Shown here: piece by piece, positions 26,761 through 36,500 of the stretch | Position numbering within the stretch: the stretch's first letter is position 1 | Layout: each line of letters starts with the position of its first letter | NCBI RefSeq assembly: GCF_000204415.1 | Contig: NC_015416.1 | Coordinates: forward strand, 558,001-622,000 | DNA length: 64,000 nt | DNA from: Methanothrix soehngenii GP6 | GTDB lineage: Archaea > Halobacteriota > Methanosarcinia > Methanotrichales > Methanotrichaceae | Reading direction: 5' to 3' | Position numbers and translations under genes: made by a program | Notes under the pieces: generated by a model | The model's database searches: none | The model's input: only the letters and a program-made list of their open reading frames with translations | What the model was told of the DNA's origin: nothing

Positions 26761-27715
26761 GATCGATGAGGGCATCTATCACCCAAAAGATTTGGAGGAT
26801 AGGGAAATTAGCAGAGCAGCACCATCTCCACCCGGCCGAATTGTCTCCCTGACGCCCATAGCATCAGAGCTTATCTGCATCTTCGGCTGCATCGACAGGA
26901 TCGTGGGACGGGATGATCATTCCACATTTCCTCCTGCGCTTGGTGAGAAACCGGCGGTTGGGAGCGGCGTTTACAGGACGATCAGCGCAAAGCGGGTGCT
27001 GGATCTGGACCCCGATATCGTGGTCACAGGCAGGCGCGTCCCGCAGGAGGAGTTTGAAAAGATAGGGTCTGCAGGCATCCCTGTAGTCGTCATTGGGACT
27101 GGCTGCGAGCTGGAGGCTCTCATAAGCAACGCTTGGAACCTGGGCAGGATGCTTGCTACTGAGAAGAAGACGGGAGAGCTCGTAGATTTTTTGGAGAGAT
27201 ATGCGAACCTTATCAGAGATAGGATCGGGAGCCTGAATATCGAGAGCAGACCCCTTGTCTACAACGAATGCGCCTTTAGAAAATATATGACCAAAGCCTG
27301 CACAGCCGCGGATGAGGGTATAGCTCTTGCCGGGGGCGCAAATATAGCCCACGGTGAGGATCTGGGCAGGCTGGCAGTGAGCGAAGAATGGCTGATTGGG
27401 AATAACCCGGATATAATCATCTCTCAGGTCTCCTCTACTTCTCCAGCAACTGTCGAGATGCTGCTCTCAAAGAGGGATGAGATTCTGTCACGGCCGGAGC
27501 TGAAAGGAACCAACGCCATCAGAAACGGACGGGTCTACATAAGCCATCTCTCTATCAGAAGAGGGCCTCGAATGGTTGGATATCTGCTTTATTTGGCAAA
27601 ATGGTTCCATCCCGAACTGTTCCAGGATATCGATCCGGCAGCGGTGGAAAAGGATATGCTGCAGAAGTTTTACGGGCTCAATCTGGAAGGGGCATGGGCC
27701 TATCCAGAGGTATGA
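26747..27715 (+). CDS. BtuF-like protein 3 without signal peptide, overlapping cobN1
   Basis: About 322 residues of the BtuF/TroA fold. It lacks a hydrophobic export signal: the start MTAHRIDEGIYHPKDLEDRE is polar and leads straight to RIVSLTPIASELICIFG. Its ATG lies inside the last codons of cobN1 (14-bp overlap), so the two are co-translated. The C-terminal WFHPELFQDIDPAAVEKDML matches the exported paralogs. A binding protein kept in the cytoplasm could carry a tetrapyrrole or metal complex to or from the chelatase; this is inference. A lost leader peptide is the alternative. Confidence 0.78.
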   Translation: MTAHRIDEGIYHPKDLEDREISRAAPSPPGRIVSLTPIASELICIFGCIDRIVGRDDHSTFPPALGEKPAVGSGVYRTISAKRVLDLDPDIVVTGRRVPQEEFEKIGSAGIPVVVIGTGCELEALISNAWNLGRMLATEKKTGELVDFLERYANLIRDRIGSLNIESRPLVYNECAFRKYMTKACTAADEGIALAGGANIAHGEDLGRLAVSEEWLIGNNPDIIISQVSSTSPATVEMLLSKRDEILSRPELKGTNAIRNGRVYISHLSIRRGPRMVGYLLYLAKWFHPELFQDIDPAAVEKDMLQKFYGLNLEGAWAYPEV

Positions 27716-27742
27716 AGATTCACATTTAAGGAGCTGGTAAAC

Positions 27743-28762
27743 ATGAATGGCAAACTTTTGGGAGGCGCTCTCCTGGCCCTCATCCTTTTTTGCCTCTTGG
27801 GGGCCTGTGTGGGCACGGGTGAGGGGACAGATGATATCATTACCATAGTGGACGGAACCGGAAAATCAGCAAACATATCGCTTCCCGTGGATAGAATAGT
27901 CTCAATCACATCACGTGCATCTGAGATCATCTCTGTGCTTGGCTCTGAAGATAGGATAGTTGGGCGCGACTCGTATTCCTTCTTTCCTTCATCTCTGAAA
28001 GATGTTCCTGTAGTTGCTGAGAGCTCCTACAGTCCAAATATAGAGCTTATCCATAAGATCGATCCCGACCTGGTGATTGCGGACAGTATGCTCTCTGAAG
28101 ACGATCGAAAGAAGATAGAGGCTGCGGGCATACCGGTAATCGTAGAGACTGCCTTGGACTCCACCACCATAGAGGCATTTGTGAGCCATCTTGGGATTTT
28201 GCTTGATAAAGAAGAACAGGCACAAGAGCTCATAAACTTCATCAAAAAATATCAGGATATCATAAAAGAGCGTACTGAAGATCTGAAGTCCGAGGATAAG
28301 CCTGCAGTATATATTGAGATCGGATATCCATATAGCACCATGGCTTCAGCAACGACATTCCACAATCTCACAATCGCTGCCGGTGGTATAAACATCGCTG
28401 CCGACCAGCCTATCAAATATCCAATTATGGACCCTGAATGGATCGTCGAGAGAGATCCTGATATAATTTTCAGCTATGCTACTAACACCGCTGAAGAGAA
28501 CTTGACTGACAAGATGAAGGAAATTCATGACGAAATTCTCTCCAGGCCCGAATTGAGCGATGTCAAGGCGGTCAAGGAGGGCCGGGTTTATGTCCTGGGA
28601 AATCCCGTAGCATGGGGCATTCGCTCAATAGTCGGAGAGCTTTGGCTCGCTAAATGGCTCCATCCGGATCTCTTCGAGGATATCGATCCAGAGACAGTGG
28701 ATAGAGAGCTTCTCGATGAATTTTTCGGTGAAGATCTAACGGAGAAGTGCGTCTATCCATGA
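27743..28762 (+). CDS. BtuF-like ABC substrate-binding protein 4
   Basis: 339 residues. The signal peptide ends with a lipobox-like FCLLGAC (Cys at about 22), so it may be a membrane-anchored lipoprotein. The mature part has IITIVDGTGKSANISLPVDR, RASEIISVLGSEDRIVGRDS and VIADSMLSEDDRKKIEAAGI, and ends WLHPDLFEDIDPETVDRELL. AAGGAG stands ten bases before the ATG. It is close in sequence to the next gene, which indicates a tandem duplication. Corrinoid or iron-chelate binding is likely. Confidence 0.86.
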   Translation: MNGKLLGGALLALILFCLLGACVGTGEGTDDIITIVDGTGKSANISLPVDRIVSITSRASEIISVLGSEDRIVGRDSYSFFPSSLKDVPVVAESSYSPNIELIHKIDPDLVIADSMLSEDDRKKIEAAGIPVIVETALDSTTIEAFVSHLGILLDKEEQAQELINFIKKYQDIIKERTEDLKSEDKPAVYIEIGYPYSTMASATTFHNLTIAAGGINIAADQPIKYPIMDPEWIVERDPDIIFSYATNTAEENLTDKMKEIHDEILSRPELSDVKAVKEGRVYVLGNPVAWGIRSIVGELWLAKWLHPDLFEDIDPETVDRELLDEFFGEDLTEKCVYP

Positions 28763-28794
28763 TATTCAAGATAACTTTAGTGGAGTTGAAATAG

Positions 28795-29805
28795 GTGACT
28801 GGCAAAGTTTTAACTGGCCTTTTCATAGCCCTTATGCTTTTGAGCTTCCTGGGGGCATGTGAGGACGCAAAGGCAGAGATGATAACCATCGTCGACGGCA
28901 GGGGGCAGTCTGTCGATGTACCGACTCCTGTGGAACGGATAGCCTCGATCAGCTCTCGTGCCTCAGAGATCATATGTGCCCTTGGCGCCTGCGATAAGAT
29001 CGTTGGGCGCGACTCATACTCGTTCTTTCCACCAGCTCTTGCGGATGTGCAGGTGGTGGCAGAAAGCTCCTATACGCCAAACATAGAGCTCATCCATAAA
29101 CTAGATCCTGATCTGGTAATAGCCGACAGCATGCTGTCCAACGACGATCGGAAGAAGATAGAGTCTGCGGGCATACCCGTGATTGTAGAGACCACCTGGG
29201 ATTCAAAAACGGTGGCCACTCCTGTGAGACATATTGGGGTTTTGCTGGATAAAGCTGATCGGGCAGAGGAGATCATCGGCTTTATAGAAAGGTATCAGGG
29301 CATCATCGAGGAACGCACTGCTGGTCTCGAGGAGGAGGATAAGCCTGCGGTCTTCTTCGAGTGGTCCAGGCCTTACTATAGCATGGGCAATGGAACGCTC
29401 TTCCACAACCTCACAGTTGCTGCAGGTGGGATAAACATAGTTGCCGATGAGCCAGTCAAGTATCCCACAATGGATCCAGAATGGCTCGTCGAGAAGGACC
29501 CTGATATAATCATTCGTTACGACTATTCCACTGAAAAAGGAAATTTGACCGATAACATGGAGAAGACGAGAGATGAGATCCTCTCCCGGCCCGAACTTGG
29601 CGATGTGAAGGCGATCGTAGATGGCCGGGTCTATATCCTCGGCAACCCTGTGGCAAGCGGCATACGCTCGGTAGTCGGAGATCTTTACCTTGCCAAATGG
29701 TTCCATCCCGACCTCTTCAAAGATATCGATCCCGAGGCAGTGCATAGAGAGCTTCTCCAAAAGTTCTTCGGCCTGGAGCCGGACGGCGTGTACGTCTATC
29801 CATGA
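28795..29805 (+). CDS. BtuF-like ABC substrate-binding protein 5
   Basis: 336 residues from a GTG, tandem duplicate of the preceding gene. The lipobox-like LLSFLGAC ends the signal peptide. The mature part has MITIVDGRGQSVDVPTPVER, ASEIICALGACDKIVGRDSY and VIADSMLSNDDRKKIESAGI, and ends WFHPDLFKDIDPEAVHRELL. Loops facing the ligand (for example YYSMGNGTLFHNLTVAAGG here against YSTMASATTFHNLTIAAGG) are also similar, so the two probably bind related ligands. Confidence 0.86.
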   Translation: MTGKVLTGLFIALMLLSFLGACEDAKAEMITIVDGRGQSVDVPTPVERIASISSRASEIICALGACDKIVGRDSYSFFPPALADVQVVAESSYTPNIELIHKLDPDLVIADSMLSNDDRKKIESAGIPVIVETTWDSKTVATPVRHIGVLLDKADRAEEIIGFIERYQGIIEERTAGLEEEDKPAVFFEWSRPYYSMGNGTLFHNLTVAAGGINIVADEPVKYPTMDPEWLVEKDPDIIIRYDYSTEKGNLTDNMEKTRDEILSRPELGDVKAIVDGRVYILGNPVASGIRSVVGDLYLAKWFHPDLFKDIDPEAVHRELLQKFFGLEPDGVYVYP

Positions 29806-29835
29806 AGGGCGTTTAGTTGAGAAAAACGCTGGTGC

Positions 29836-30069
29836 ATGGCTCTTTATTTCCTGGGCAATGAAGAAGAGGCTGTAGCGGCCAATGAGAGGGCATGGGAGAT
29901 CCTGAACCAGAGCTGCGAGAAGGACCCGGAGAATGCCAGCATAGACACCCGAAATGGGTCCAAGTCAAACTGCGGCGAACCTCGCAAATTATTGCGAGGG
30001 CTTCGCCAATGTTATGGATGTCAGCTTCTCCGGCCTGAAGACCGGATTTCCCTCGCGCCATATATATGG
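29836..30069 (+). other. TPR scrap and IS605-type end remnant
   Basis: 29836-29955 encodes a short tetratricopeptide-like scrap (ALYFLGNEEEAVAANERAWE) with no continuation. A hairpin GGCGAACCTCGCAA / TTGCGAGGGCTTCGCC follows at 29974-30007. Next comes TCCGG-CCTGAAGA-CCGGA at 30029-30046, the inverse of the IS1341 left-end hairpin at 14260-14277 with one difference in 18 bases. The piece looks like a non-coding remnant (MITE-like) of an IS200/605-type element. Confidence 0.6.
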
Positions 30070-30087
30070 ATGAAAAAAGGAAAAAGG

Positions 30088-30507
30088 ATGCTGTTGACCA
30101 CGAACATGAGAGTTACAAAGTACGTGATACTATCCCCTGAATGCACTGACGTCCTACCTTGTGACGTATCCACGATGATCTACGAATCAAAGCATGGCAT
30201 AGAGGTAAAAGAGACTTGCTTTGGAGCCATCATCGAAGGCGAGGAGGACGCTATCGAGTCGCTGATCAAGGAGATCAGGGCCCTTGACCCAGCAGGGATT
30301 TTTATTAAGGACCGAGGATTCCTTCTGGGAGATCCCAGGCGCTGCCGAGGGGATGCCTCCGGATCTCCGTGCAAATTGCTCTGGATAACATCTGGCAGAC
30401 GGAGCGGAAGCGTCAGGCCAGGCAGCTACATGATCGAGGCCGAGTCGAAGATGCTGCCCTTGATCTCCAGAGCTTTGGAGTCTATTGCCAAAGGCGAGAT
30501 TTTATAA
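30088..30507 (+). CDS. Probable methanogenesis marker protein 6
   Basis: About 139 residues. Blocks: RVTKYVILSPECTDVLPCDV, GIEVKETCFGAIIEGEEDAI, IRALDPAGIFIKDRGFLLGD, PRRCR and PGSYMIEAESKMLPLISRAL. These match my recollection of the methanogen-specific marker 6 family, which occurs in methanogens and has an unproven role linked to methyl-coenzyme M reductase. TATATATA at about 30060 places a transcription start near 30086, so the ATG at 30088 could be leaderless; an ATG at 30106 is the alternative. The longer frame from 29836 runs through transposon debris and is not used. Confidence 0.7.
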   Translation: MLLTTNMRVTKYVILSPECTDVLPCDVSTMIYESKHGIEVKETCFGAIIEGEEDAIESLIKEIRALDPAGIFIKDRGFLLGDPRRCRGDASGSPCKLLWITSGRRSGSVRPGSYMIEAESKMLPLISRALESIAKGEIL

Positions 30508-30527
30508 AATGAAAAAAAATGTTGCTA

Positions 30528-31748
30528 CTAGCGCATTGTTGCTGCCTCTTCATCCCGAAGCCCGGTCCCTTCGCATATCTCGCTCTTCGGATCGGTCCAT
30601 TTCTCGCTAAAACCAAGAGCAAATGCCTGGTATACGAACTCCAGGAACACATGCTTATCAAGTGACTTGTGCAAAGAGGAGAGCACCTGCATGTAATCGT
30701 GAATGCGGTGGCTTTTGCCTGAAACGGCCGCAGAAATCTGTGCGCCGTAAAGGGCCATGACCTCTGGCATACAGCTTTTGGGAAGAGTGCCCCATACGAA
30801 CTTGTCCCGCAGATGGACGAGAGCCGCCACGGCTGCTACCGTGAGAGGATCCTTGATTATATTCGAGAAGCTCTTCTCGAAGAGGTCGGCGTTGTCCCTG
30901 GACAGAAACTCTCCAATTCCCTGGCACATCTCCCTGCTGTCAATTCCCAGCCTCTCCAGATGGGCCAGTGAGGAGCACTGGCCCGCAGCCGTCAGGCCGT
31001 TTTGTAGGGCGAGCGTTTCTAAGACGGCGTCGTGCATGGTGCGACCGATGAGCTCGCCCACCTTCGAGTGCTTGCCGGCAAACGATATTGCTTTTCCCCC
31101 AAGTTTTGATGCCACTGCAATCTGGTCTGTTCCAGTGCCCGTAGCAAGACCCTCTGAATATTTGGATCCAACCACTAGCTCCTGAAGGGCAGCAGTCTTG
31201 GCCTCAGTGGCGGTGATGACTGCGGTGACCATGGCGCCCGGTGTCAGCTCCCGGTTGAGGAAGATCATGGCGTTTATTGTTCCCGGTCTTCTTTCGCATT
31301 CCAGATCTATTTGTCCTTTTGCGCTATCATCCTGCGGCTCGTAATAGGTGGCCGGATCCCCTGCCCTGCCTGCATTTCCCTCCACGCCACCGGTACATAC
31401 TGTCACGACCTCAAGATCGCAAAACCTCTCGATGCAGATGGCGGCGTTGTTCATATTGGCTGCAGTTCCAAGCGTGGCACACCTTTGGAAAGGCAGGTTG
31501 TGGCGGTCGGCCACTTCTCTCTTGTAATCCTCCGGACTGTCAACCGCCAGCCGGTACATCCTGGCGTTCATGTGCCCTCCTGCCGGCTCACAGGACTGGT
31601 GGTTGTAAAGATACATGAGGTCGTCATGCATCCCGCCAGCGGAACTGCGACAGGTGGACAGGACCCGGTGAGGAGTCATGAGCCTGGCATAGACTATCTT
31701 CTCCTCTCGATATAGCTCAATTCCATCATAGAACTGTGCAAGCTTCAT
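30528..31748 (-). CDS. cbiZ: Adenosylcobinamide amidohydrolase CbiZ
   Basis: Corrinoid-salvage enzyme that cleaves the amide bond of adenosyl(pseudo)cobinamide to give adenosylcobyric acid, letting the cell remodel foreign corrinoids. 406 residues. The CbiZ domain is clear: CATLGTAANMNNAAICIERF, VTVCTGGVEGNAGRAGDPA, GTINAMIFLN and ATEAKTAALQELVVGSKYSE GLATGTGTDQI. The C-terminal 170 residues are helical and continue the archaeal version. Its ATG overlaps the stop of the nitrilase gene by 4 bp (ATGA), so the two are coupled. It shares the cobN2 divergent promoter region. Confidence 0.88.
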   Translation of the reverse strand: MKLAQFYDGIELYREEKIVYARLMTPHRVLSTCRSSAGGMHDDLMYLYNHQSCEPAGGHMNARMYRLAVDSPEDYKREVADRHNLPFQRCATLGTAANMNNAAICIERFCDLEVVTVCTGGVEGNAGRAGDPATYYEPQDDSAKGQIDLECERRPGTINAMIFLNRELTPGAMVTAVITATEAKTAALQELVVGSKYSEGLATGTGTDQIAVASKLGGKAISFAGKHSKVGELIGRTMHDAVLETLALQNGLTAAGQCSSLAHLERLGIDSREMCQGIGEFLSRDNADLFEKSFSNIIKDPLTVAAVAALVHLRDKFVWGTLPKSCMPEVMALYGAQISAAVSGKSHRIHDYMQVLSSLHKSLDKHVFLEFVYQAFALGFSEKWTDPKSEICEGTGLRDEEAATMR

Positions 31749-33490
31749 TTTTTTGGCCTCCTTTGTGAACCATTACTGGATTTTCCAGCATTTGATAAAT
31801 CCAAAAGCACGTCGTAGTCTATGTTCTCCAGGAACCTCTTCTCTCTGGAGTCCTTCGTTCCGAGCCTTGCGATATTGATGGCATCTCCAGTCGGCGGAGA
31901 AGAGAGACGGATGACCTTTTCCTGAAATCGGGAGTAGCTGCATAAAAGGCTCTCTCCAATGGCCTGGAGCCCGGCGCAGTCTCCCCATTGATTGGCGACG
32001 GCCAGATGCATCTGCTCGCTCAGCCTCGCCTCCCATATGAATCTGGATTTAGCATCGTCCCAGAGGGCAGGCACACAGAGCACGTCGGCGCCAAGCTTTG
32101 CCAGCGAGTCTGCAGCCTCCGGAAACAGGAGGTCATGGCCTATGAGCATTCCTATCCTGGCAAAGGGGAGATCATATGCTGCAAAACCGCCGTCGCCGGG
32201 GGAGGCCCAGTTCCTATCGCGCCAAGAGAGGTGGACCGCCCTGTACTTGCCCACAATTCCATCGGGACCGATCAGGACGGAGCTGTTGTAGAATCCCAAT
32301 TCATCCCTCTCAGCCATGCCCAGAACGATGAAGAGATCTCTTTCACCTGCCTTTTGGGAAAATAGATCGGTGACTTTGCCTGGTATCTCCTCCGAGCAGA
32401 TCTCTGCCACCTCTGCACCGAAGATCGCCCCCGAGGTGGAGAGCTCAGGCAGGACGACCAGGTTGATCGTCGTTCCCTTCTCCCTGGCAGCCTTGGCCAG
32501 GGCATCATCTATGAGCCTAATCGCCCTTTTTGTATTTTCTACTACATTCCGGGGCTCAGAGCATAACTGCAGTGTCGCGGCTGTAAAATCGGCGGCTTGC
32601 GGCAAACCGAGAAGGAAATCGATGCTGATGTGAGAGTATGGATCCAGGGTTATGTTTCCATAGCATTGAGGCCTTCTCCCGCTCAAAGCATTTTGCGTCG
32701 TGACGCCATTTAGCGGCAAAGAGCCGTATATGATGGTATCATCAGGAGAGCTCATCTGAGCTACCGTCTCTCCCTGAGGATTTACTATGAAGGATTGTGC
32801 ACCATTACAGTCCATCGTCTTGTCCATTCCCGTTCGGTTGCATGCCAGGACGTAAATGCCGTTTTCCAGGGATCTGGCCCGCCAGAATCTTTCAGGATTA
32901 TGGTGCTCAGGAGGCCAGTTAGCCGGAACCAGCAGGATCCTGGCTCCCTGCAGGGCAGCAATCCTCGCCGGTCTATATGAGTATGAGTCGGCGCAGATCA
33001 CCATACCGAGCGCGCCAAATTCGGTCTGAACCACGGGAACTGGGAGGTTGCCCTTAGCGGCCCATAGATTCTCCCGAAAGGCGGGGGATAATTTGCGGTA
33101 TCTGGCCGCTACACCTTTGGTTGGCCCCAGCAAGGCCGCTGAATTGTAGAATATGCCCGTTCTCATGTCGTGCTCAGCCAGGCCAATGCAGATATAGCAG
33201 CCAAACTCATTCGCAATTAGGCCGAAGGCCTCAGTAGTGGGCCCGGGAATGCTCTCTGTGAGAGGAGCAATCTCCTTTCTGCTTAGAAAGGCATAGCCGG
33301 TAGTGGCAAGCTCGGTATTCACGATGAGACGGGCGCCATTTTGAGCCGCCTCTCTGTTCAAAGCCAATAGTCTGGCAATATTTTTATCTTTCTCCTTCCA
33401 GGAAATTGATGCATGAACGAGGGCAACTTTCAGCTCTTCACAGGGCATTTTATTAGCGGCTTCACTGCAATTTGGAGTCATTTGATTCAT
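31745..33490 (-). CDS. Two-domain nitrilase-superfamily amidohydrolase, second domain lacking catalytic residues
   Basis: 581 residues forming two carbon-nitrogen hydrolase domains in tandem. Domain 1 (about 20-265) keeps the Glu-Lys-Cys triad: E60 (VNTELATTGY), K133 (RYRKLSP) and C166 (GMVICADSY). Domain 2 (about 310-560) has E349 (VVLPELSTSG) but Ala418 where Lys is expected (KYRAVHL) and Gly451 where Cys is expected (GMLIGHDLLFPE). It is therefore probably a structural or regulatory half. It is translationally coupled to cbiZ and divergent from cobN2, which suggests an amide substrate on a corrinoid or another tetrapyrrole. Substrate not provable here. Confidence 0.82.
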   Translation of the reverse strand: MNQMTPNCSEAANKMPCEELKVALVHASISWKEKDKNIARLLALNREAAQNGARLIVNTELATTGYAFLSRKEIAPLTESIPGPTTEAFGLIANEFGCYICIGLAEHDMRTGIFYNSAALLGPTKGVAARYRKLSPAFRENLWAAKGNLPVPVVQTEFGALGMVICADSYSYRPARIAALQGARILLVPANWPPEHHNPERFWRARSLENGIYVLACNRTGMDKTMDCNGAQSFIVNPQGETVAQMSSPDDTIIYGSLPLNGVTTQNALSGRRPQCYGNITLDPYSHISIDFLLGLPQAADFTAATLQLCSEPRNVVENTKRAIRLIDDALAKAAREKGTTINLVVLPELSTSGAIFGAEVAEICSEEIPGKVTDLFSQKAGERDLFIVLGMAERDELGFYNSSVLIGPDGIVGKYRAVHLSWRDRNWASPGDGGFAAYDLPFARIGMLIGHDLLFPEAADSLAKLGADVLCVPALWDDAKSRFIWEARLSEQMHLAVANQWGDCAGLQAIGESLLCSYSRFQEKVIRLSSPPTGDAINIARLGTKDSREKRFLENIDYDVLLDLSNAGKSSNGSQRRPKK

Positions 33491-33514
33491 TCTCGCTGAA
33501 TTATTTGATGTCTC

Positions 33515-33555
33515 TCGAAAGCTTTATTTAATCAATTCAACTAGCTCTAACTAAA
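33515..33555. promoter_or_regulatory. Island-type promoter/operator between nitrilase-cbiZ and cobN2
   Basis: TCGAAAGC, TTTATTTAA, then TTAATCAA (33528-33535) and CTAACTAAA (33547-33555). The T(C/A)AA cores are 20 bp apart. Only 68 bp separate the two divergent genes, so one bound regulator could control both directions. The cobN2 transcript would start only a few bases before its ATG. Confidence 0.65.
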
Positions 33556-33558
33556 AAA

Positions 33559-36500
33559 ATGTTTCGTTATGCTAATGAGATTACGGGATGGATTATTACG
33601 AAGAAGGTCAAGATTGCCTATGTCACCACACAGGAAGCAAGCGACGTCTTCCCTCTCATATCTGCCTTAAAAGAGCTGATCCGCCAGCATGGAGAGGTAG
33701 CGGAGGTGGCCGTCAGATCCGGGGAAGACTTAAAAGACGTCGATCAATGGGAAGAGTTCGAGCATTTTGCCAGAAGCTGCCATATAGCCATCTTCAATCT
33801 GCACGGGGGGAAGAAGAGCCTTTCCTCCTTTGACGAATTGGTCCAGAGCTTGCAAGATAGCAGTGTCTCCATCTATGCGCAGTCTGCTTCAAATGAGCCT
33901 GAGATTGAGCTAATGAAGCTGTCAACAGTAGACGATGCCATCTACAGGAAAGTATCTCAGTATCTTGATTATGGTGGACGGAAGAACTTCTATAGCCTCA
34001 TCCTCTACCTGGCCAACTATTTCATAGGATCGAATTATGAATTCTCCGAGCCCGCAAGGCCCATCTGGGAAGGCATCTATCATCCGGATTTCGACCACGT
34101 ACCAACGCTGAAGGAGTATCTGCAGAGCAAGTGCGTTGCCGGCAGGCCGACTGTGGGCCTGTGGTTTTACCAGAGCCTCTGGCAGGCGGGAAACACACTC
34201 TTCATCGACAGGCTGATTGAGGAGATCGAGAGGCAAGGCGCAAATGTCATTCCCGTCTTCCTTCATGCCGCAAAGGACGTCGAGCGGGGGACGAAGGGAG
34301 CAGAGTGGGTGGTGGAAAACCTCTTCATGAAGGACGGCCGGCCTATAATAGACGTCTTGATCAGCACCCTCATGTTCTCGCTCTCCATCAAACCCTGGGA
34401 AGGATCGGACACCGGCGAGGGGCAGGAGGTCGCCAGATCTGAGGAGTGGTTCATAAAAAGGCTGAATGTGCCTGTGCTTAAGGCCATTGTGACCTACAAC
34501 ACTCTTGCTGACTGGAATGAGTCGCTTCAGGGCTGCAGCCCCATGGACATCTCCATGGGAATCGCCATGCCGGAGTTCGACGGAATGCTGATCACCGTCC
34601 CTGTAGCGGCCAGGGAGAGAACGGACATAGATCCACTGACCGGGGCGAGGGTCATCCGGTTCGAGCCGCTTCCCGAGCGCACGAACAAGATCGTACGCCT
34701 GAGCCTTAACTGGGCAAAGCTCCGGCATATTCCCAATTCCCAAAAGAAGGTGGCAATCATCTTCCACAACTACCCTCCCCGGGACGACCGCATAGGCACC
34801 GCATTCGGCCTGGACTCGCCCGTATCGGTCTTGAACATCATGAAGGCCATGGATGATGCGGGATATACGATCGAGAGAATGCCCGAGAATGGCCAGGCCC
34901 TGATCGAGGATGTGAAGAGCAGGCTTACCCTCGACCGGCGCTGGAGAAGCCCGGAAGAGCTGGCTAAGAGGGCAATAGACTCCGTTACTGAGGGTGATTA
35001 CAAAGACTGGTTCGAGCAGCTTCCCGTGGCCGTACAGGAGAAGATGACCTCCGCCTGGGGAGAGGCGCCGGGAAAGCTTTTTGTTCATAAGAAAAACCTG
35101 ATAATTCCAGGAGTCATCAACGGCAATATCTTCATCGGCCTTCAGCCCCCGCGCGGCTTTCTGGAGGACCCGGCCGCCATCTACCACAGCCCCGATCATC
35201 CCATTCCCCACCACTATTATGCCTACTATCGCTGGATTCGAGATGTCTTCCGGGCCGATCTCGTGATGCACATCGGAAAGCATGGGTCCTTGGAATGGCT
35301 TCCGGGAAAGTCGGTTGGGCTTTCGGATTCATGTTTCCCGGATATCGCAATATCAGATCTGCCCAACATCTATCCCTACATCATCAACAATCCCGGCGAG
35401 GGGACTCAAGCCAAGAGGAGGAGCTACTGCTGCATCATCGACCATCTGGTTCCTGTCATGCATAATGCCGATGCTTATGATGAAATGGCGGAGCTGGAGG
35501 TGATGCTCGCCGATTACTACCAGGCCGCCTCCGAGGATCCATCCAAGCTGCCCACACAGAAGAAGATGATCTGGGATAAGGTCTGCGAGGCAAAGCTGGA
35601 CCACGACCTGGAGATTGAAGAGGAAGAAGCGTTCTCGGATTTCGATAAATTCCTGGAGAAGCTGCACGAATATCTGCACGAGATGGCGGACACTCAGATC
35701 AGGGACGGCCTCCATATCCTTGGCGAGCCGCCCGAGGGCTCGCGCCTGGACGAGTTCCTGGTTGCGCTCACCAGGCTTGCCAACGGTCAGGTACCCTCTC
35801 TCCGGCAGTCTCTGGCAGAGGCCATGGGCTATGATTATGATTATCTTCTGGACAATAGGGGGAAGATCGTTTCCGGGTCGAAGACCTGCGGGCAGGTGAT
35901 TGATGATCTGAACTCTCTCGCCCTGCGGCTGGTGTCCGGTCTCCATGAGCAGGGGTTTGCCGTTGGGACGATTCCAGAACTGGTGGAAGAGATCCTGGGA
36001 AAGAGAAATCCCAAGATTGAAAAGGTGCTGGATTACATAGCCACGACGCTCGCGCCCAACATAGATGCGACAGTGGACGAGCTTTCAGCCATCCTTTGCG
36101 CCTCAGATGGAGGATTCGTCTCGCCCGGACCCTCCGGGGCTCCCACCCGGGGAATGGCGGACATATTGCCCACGGGACGAAATTTCTACTCCGTCGATCC
36201 CCAGGCCATACCATCTCAGGCGGCCTGGAAGGTGGGCGTCGCCCAGGCAGACGCCCTGCTTGAGCGCTATCTGGAGGACGAGGGCTGCTATCCGGAATCC
36301 CTGGGAATGGTCATCTGGGGCAGTCCCACCATGCGAACCAAGGGAGACGACATTGCCGAGGTCCTCTGCCTCATGGGGGTTCGGCCGGTCTGGGAGGAGA
36401 GGAGCGGCAGAGTAACAGGGATAGAGCTCATTCCCATGGAGGAGCTGCAGCGTCCTCGGATAGACGTTATGCTGCGCATCAGCGGTTTTTTCAGGGATGC

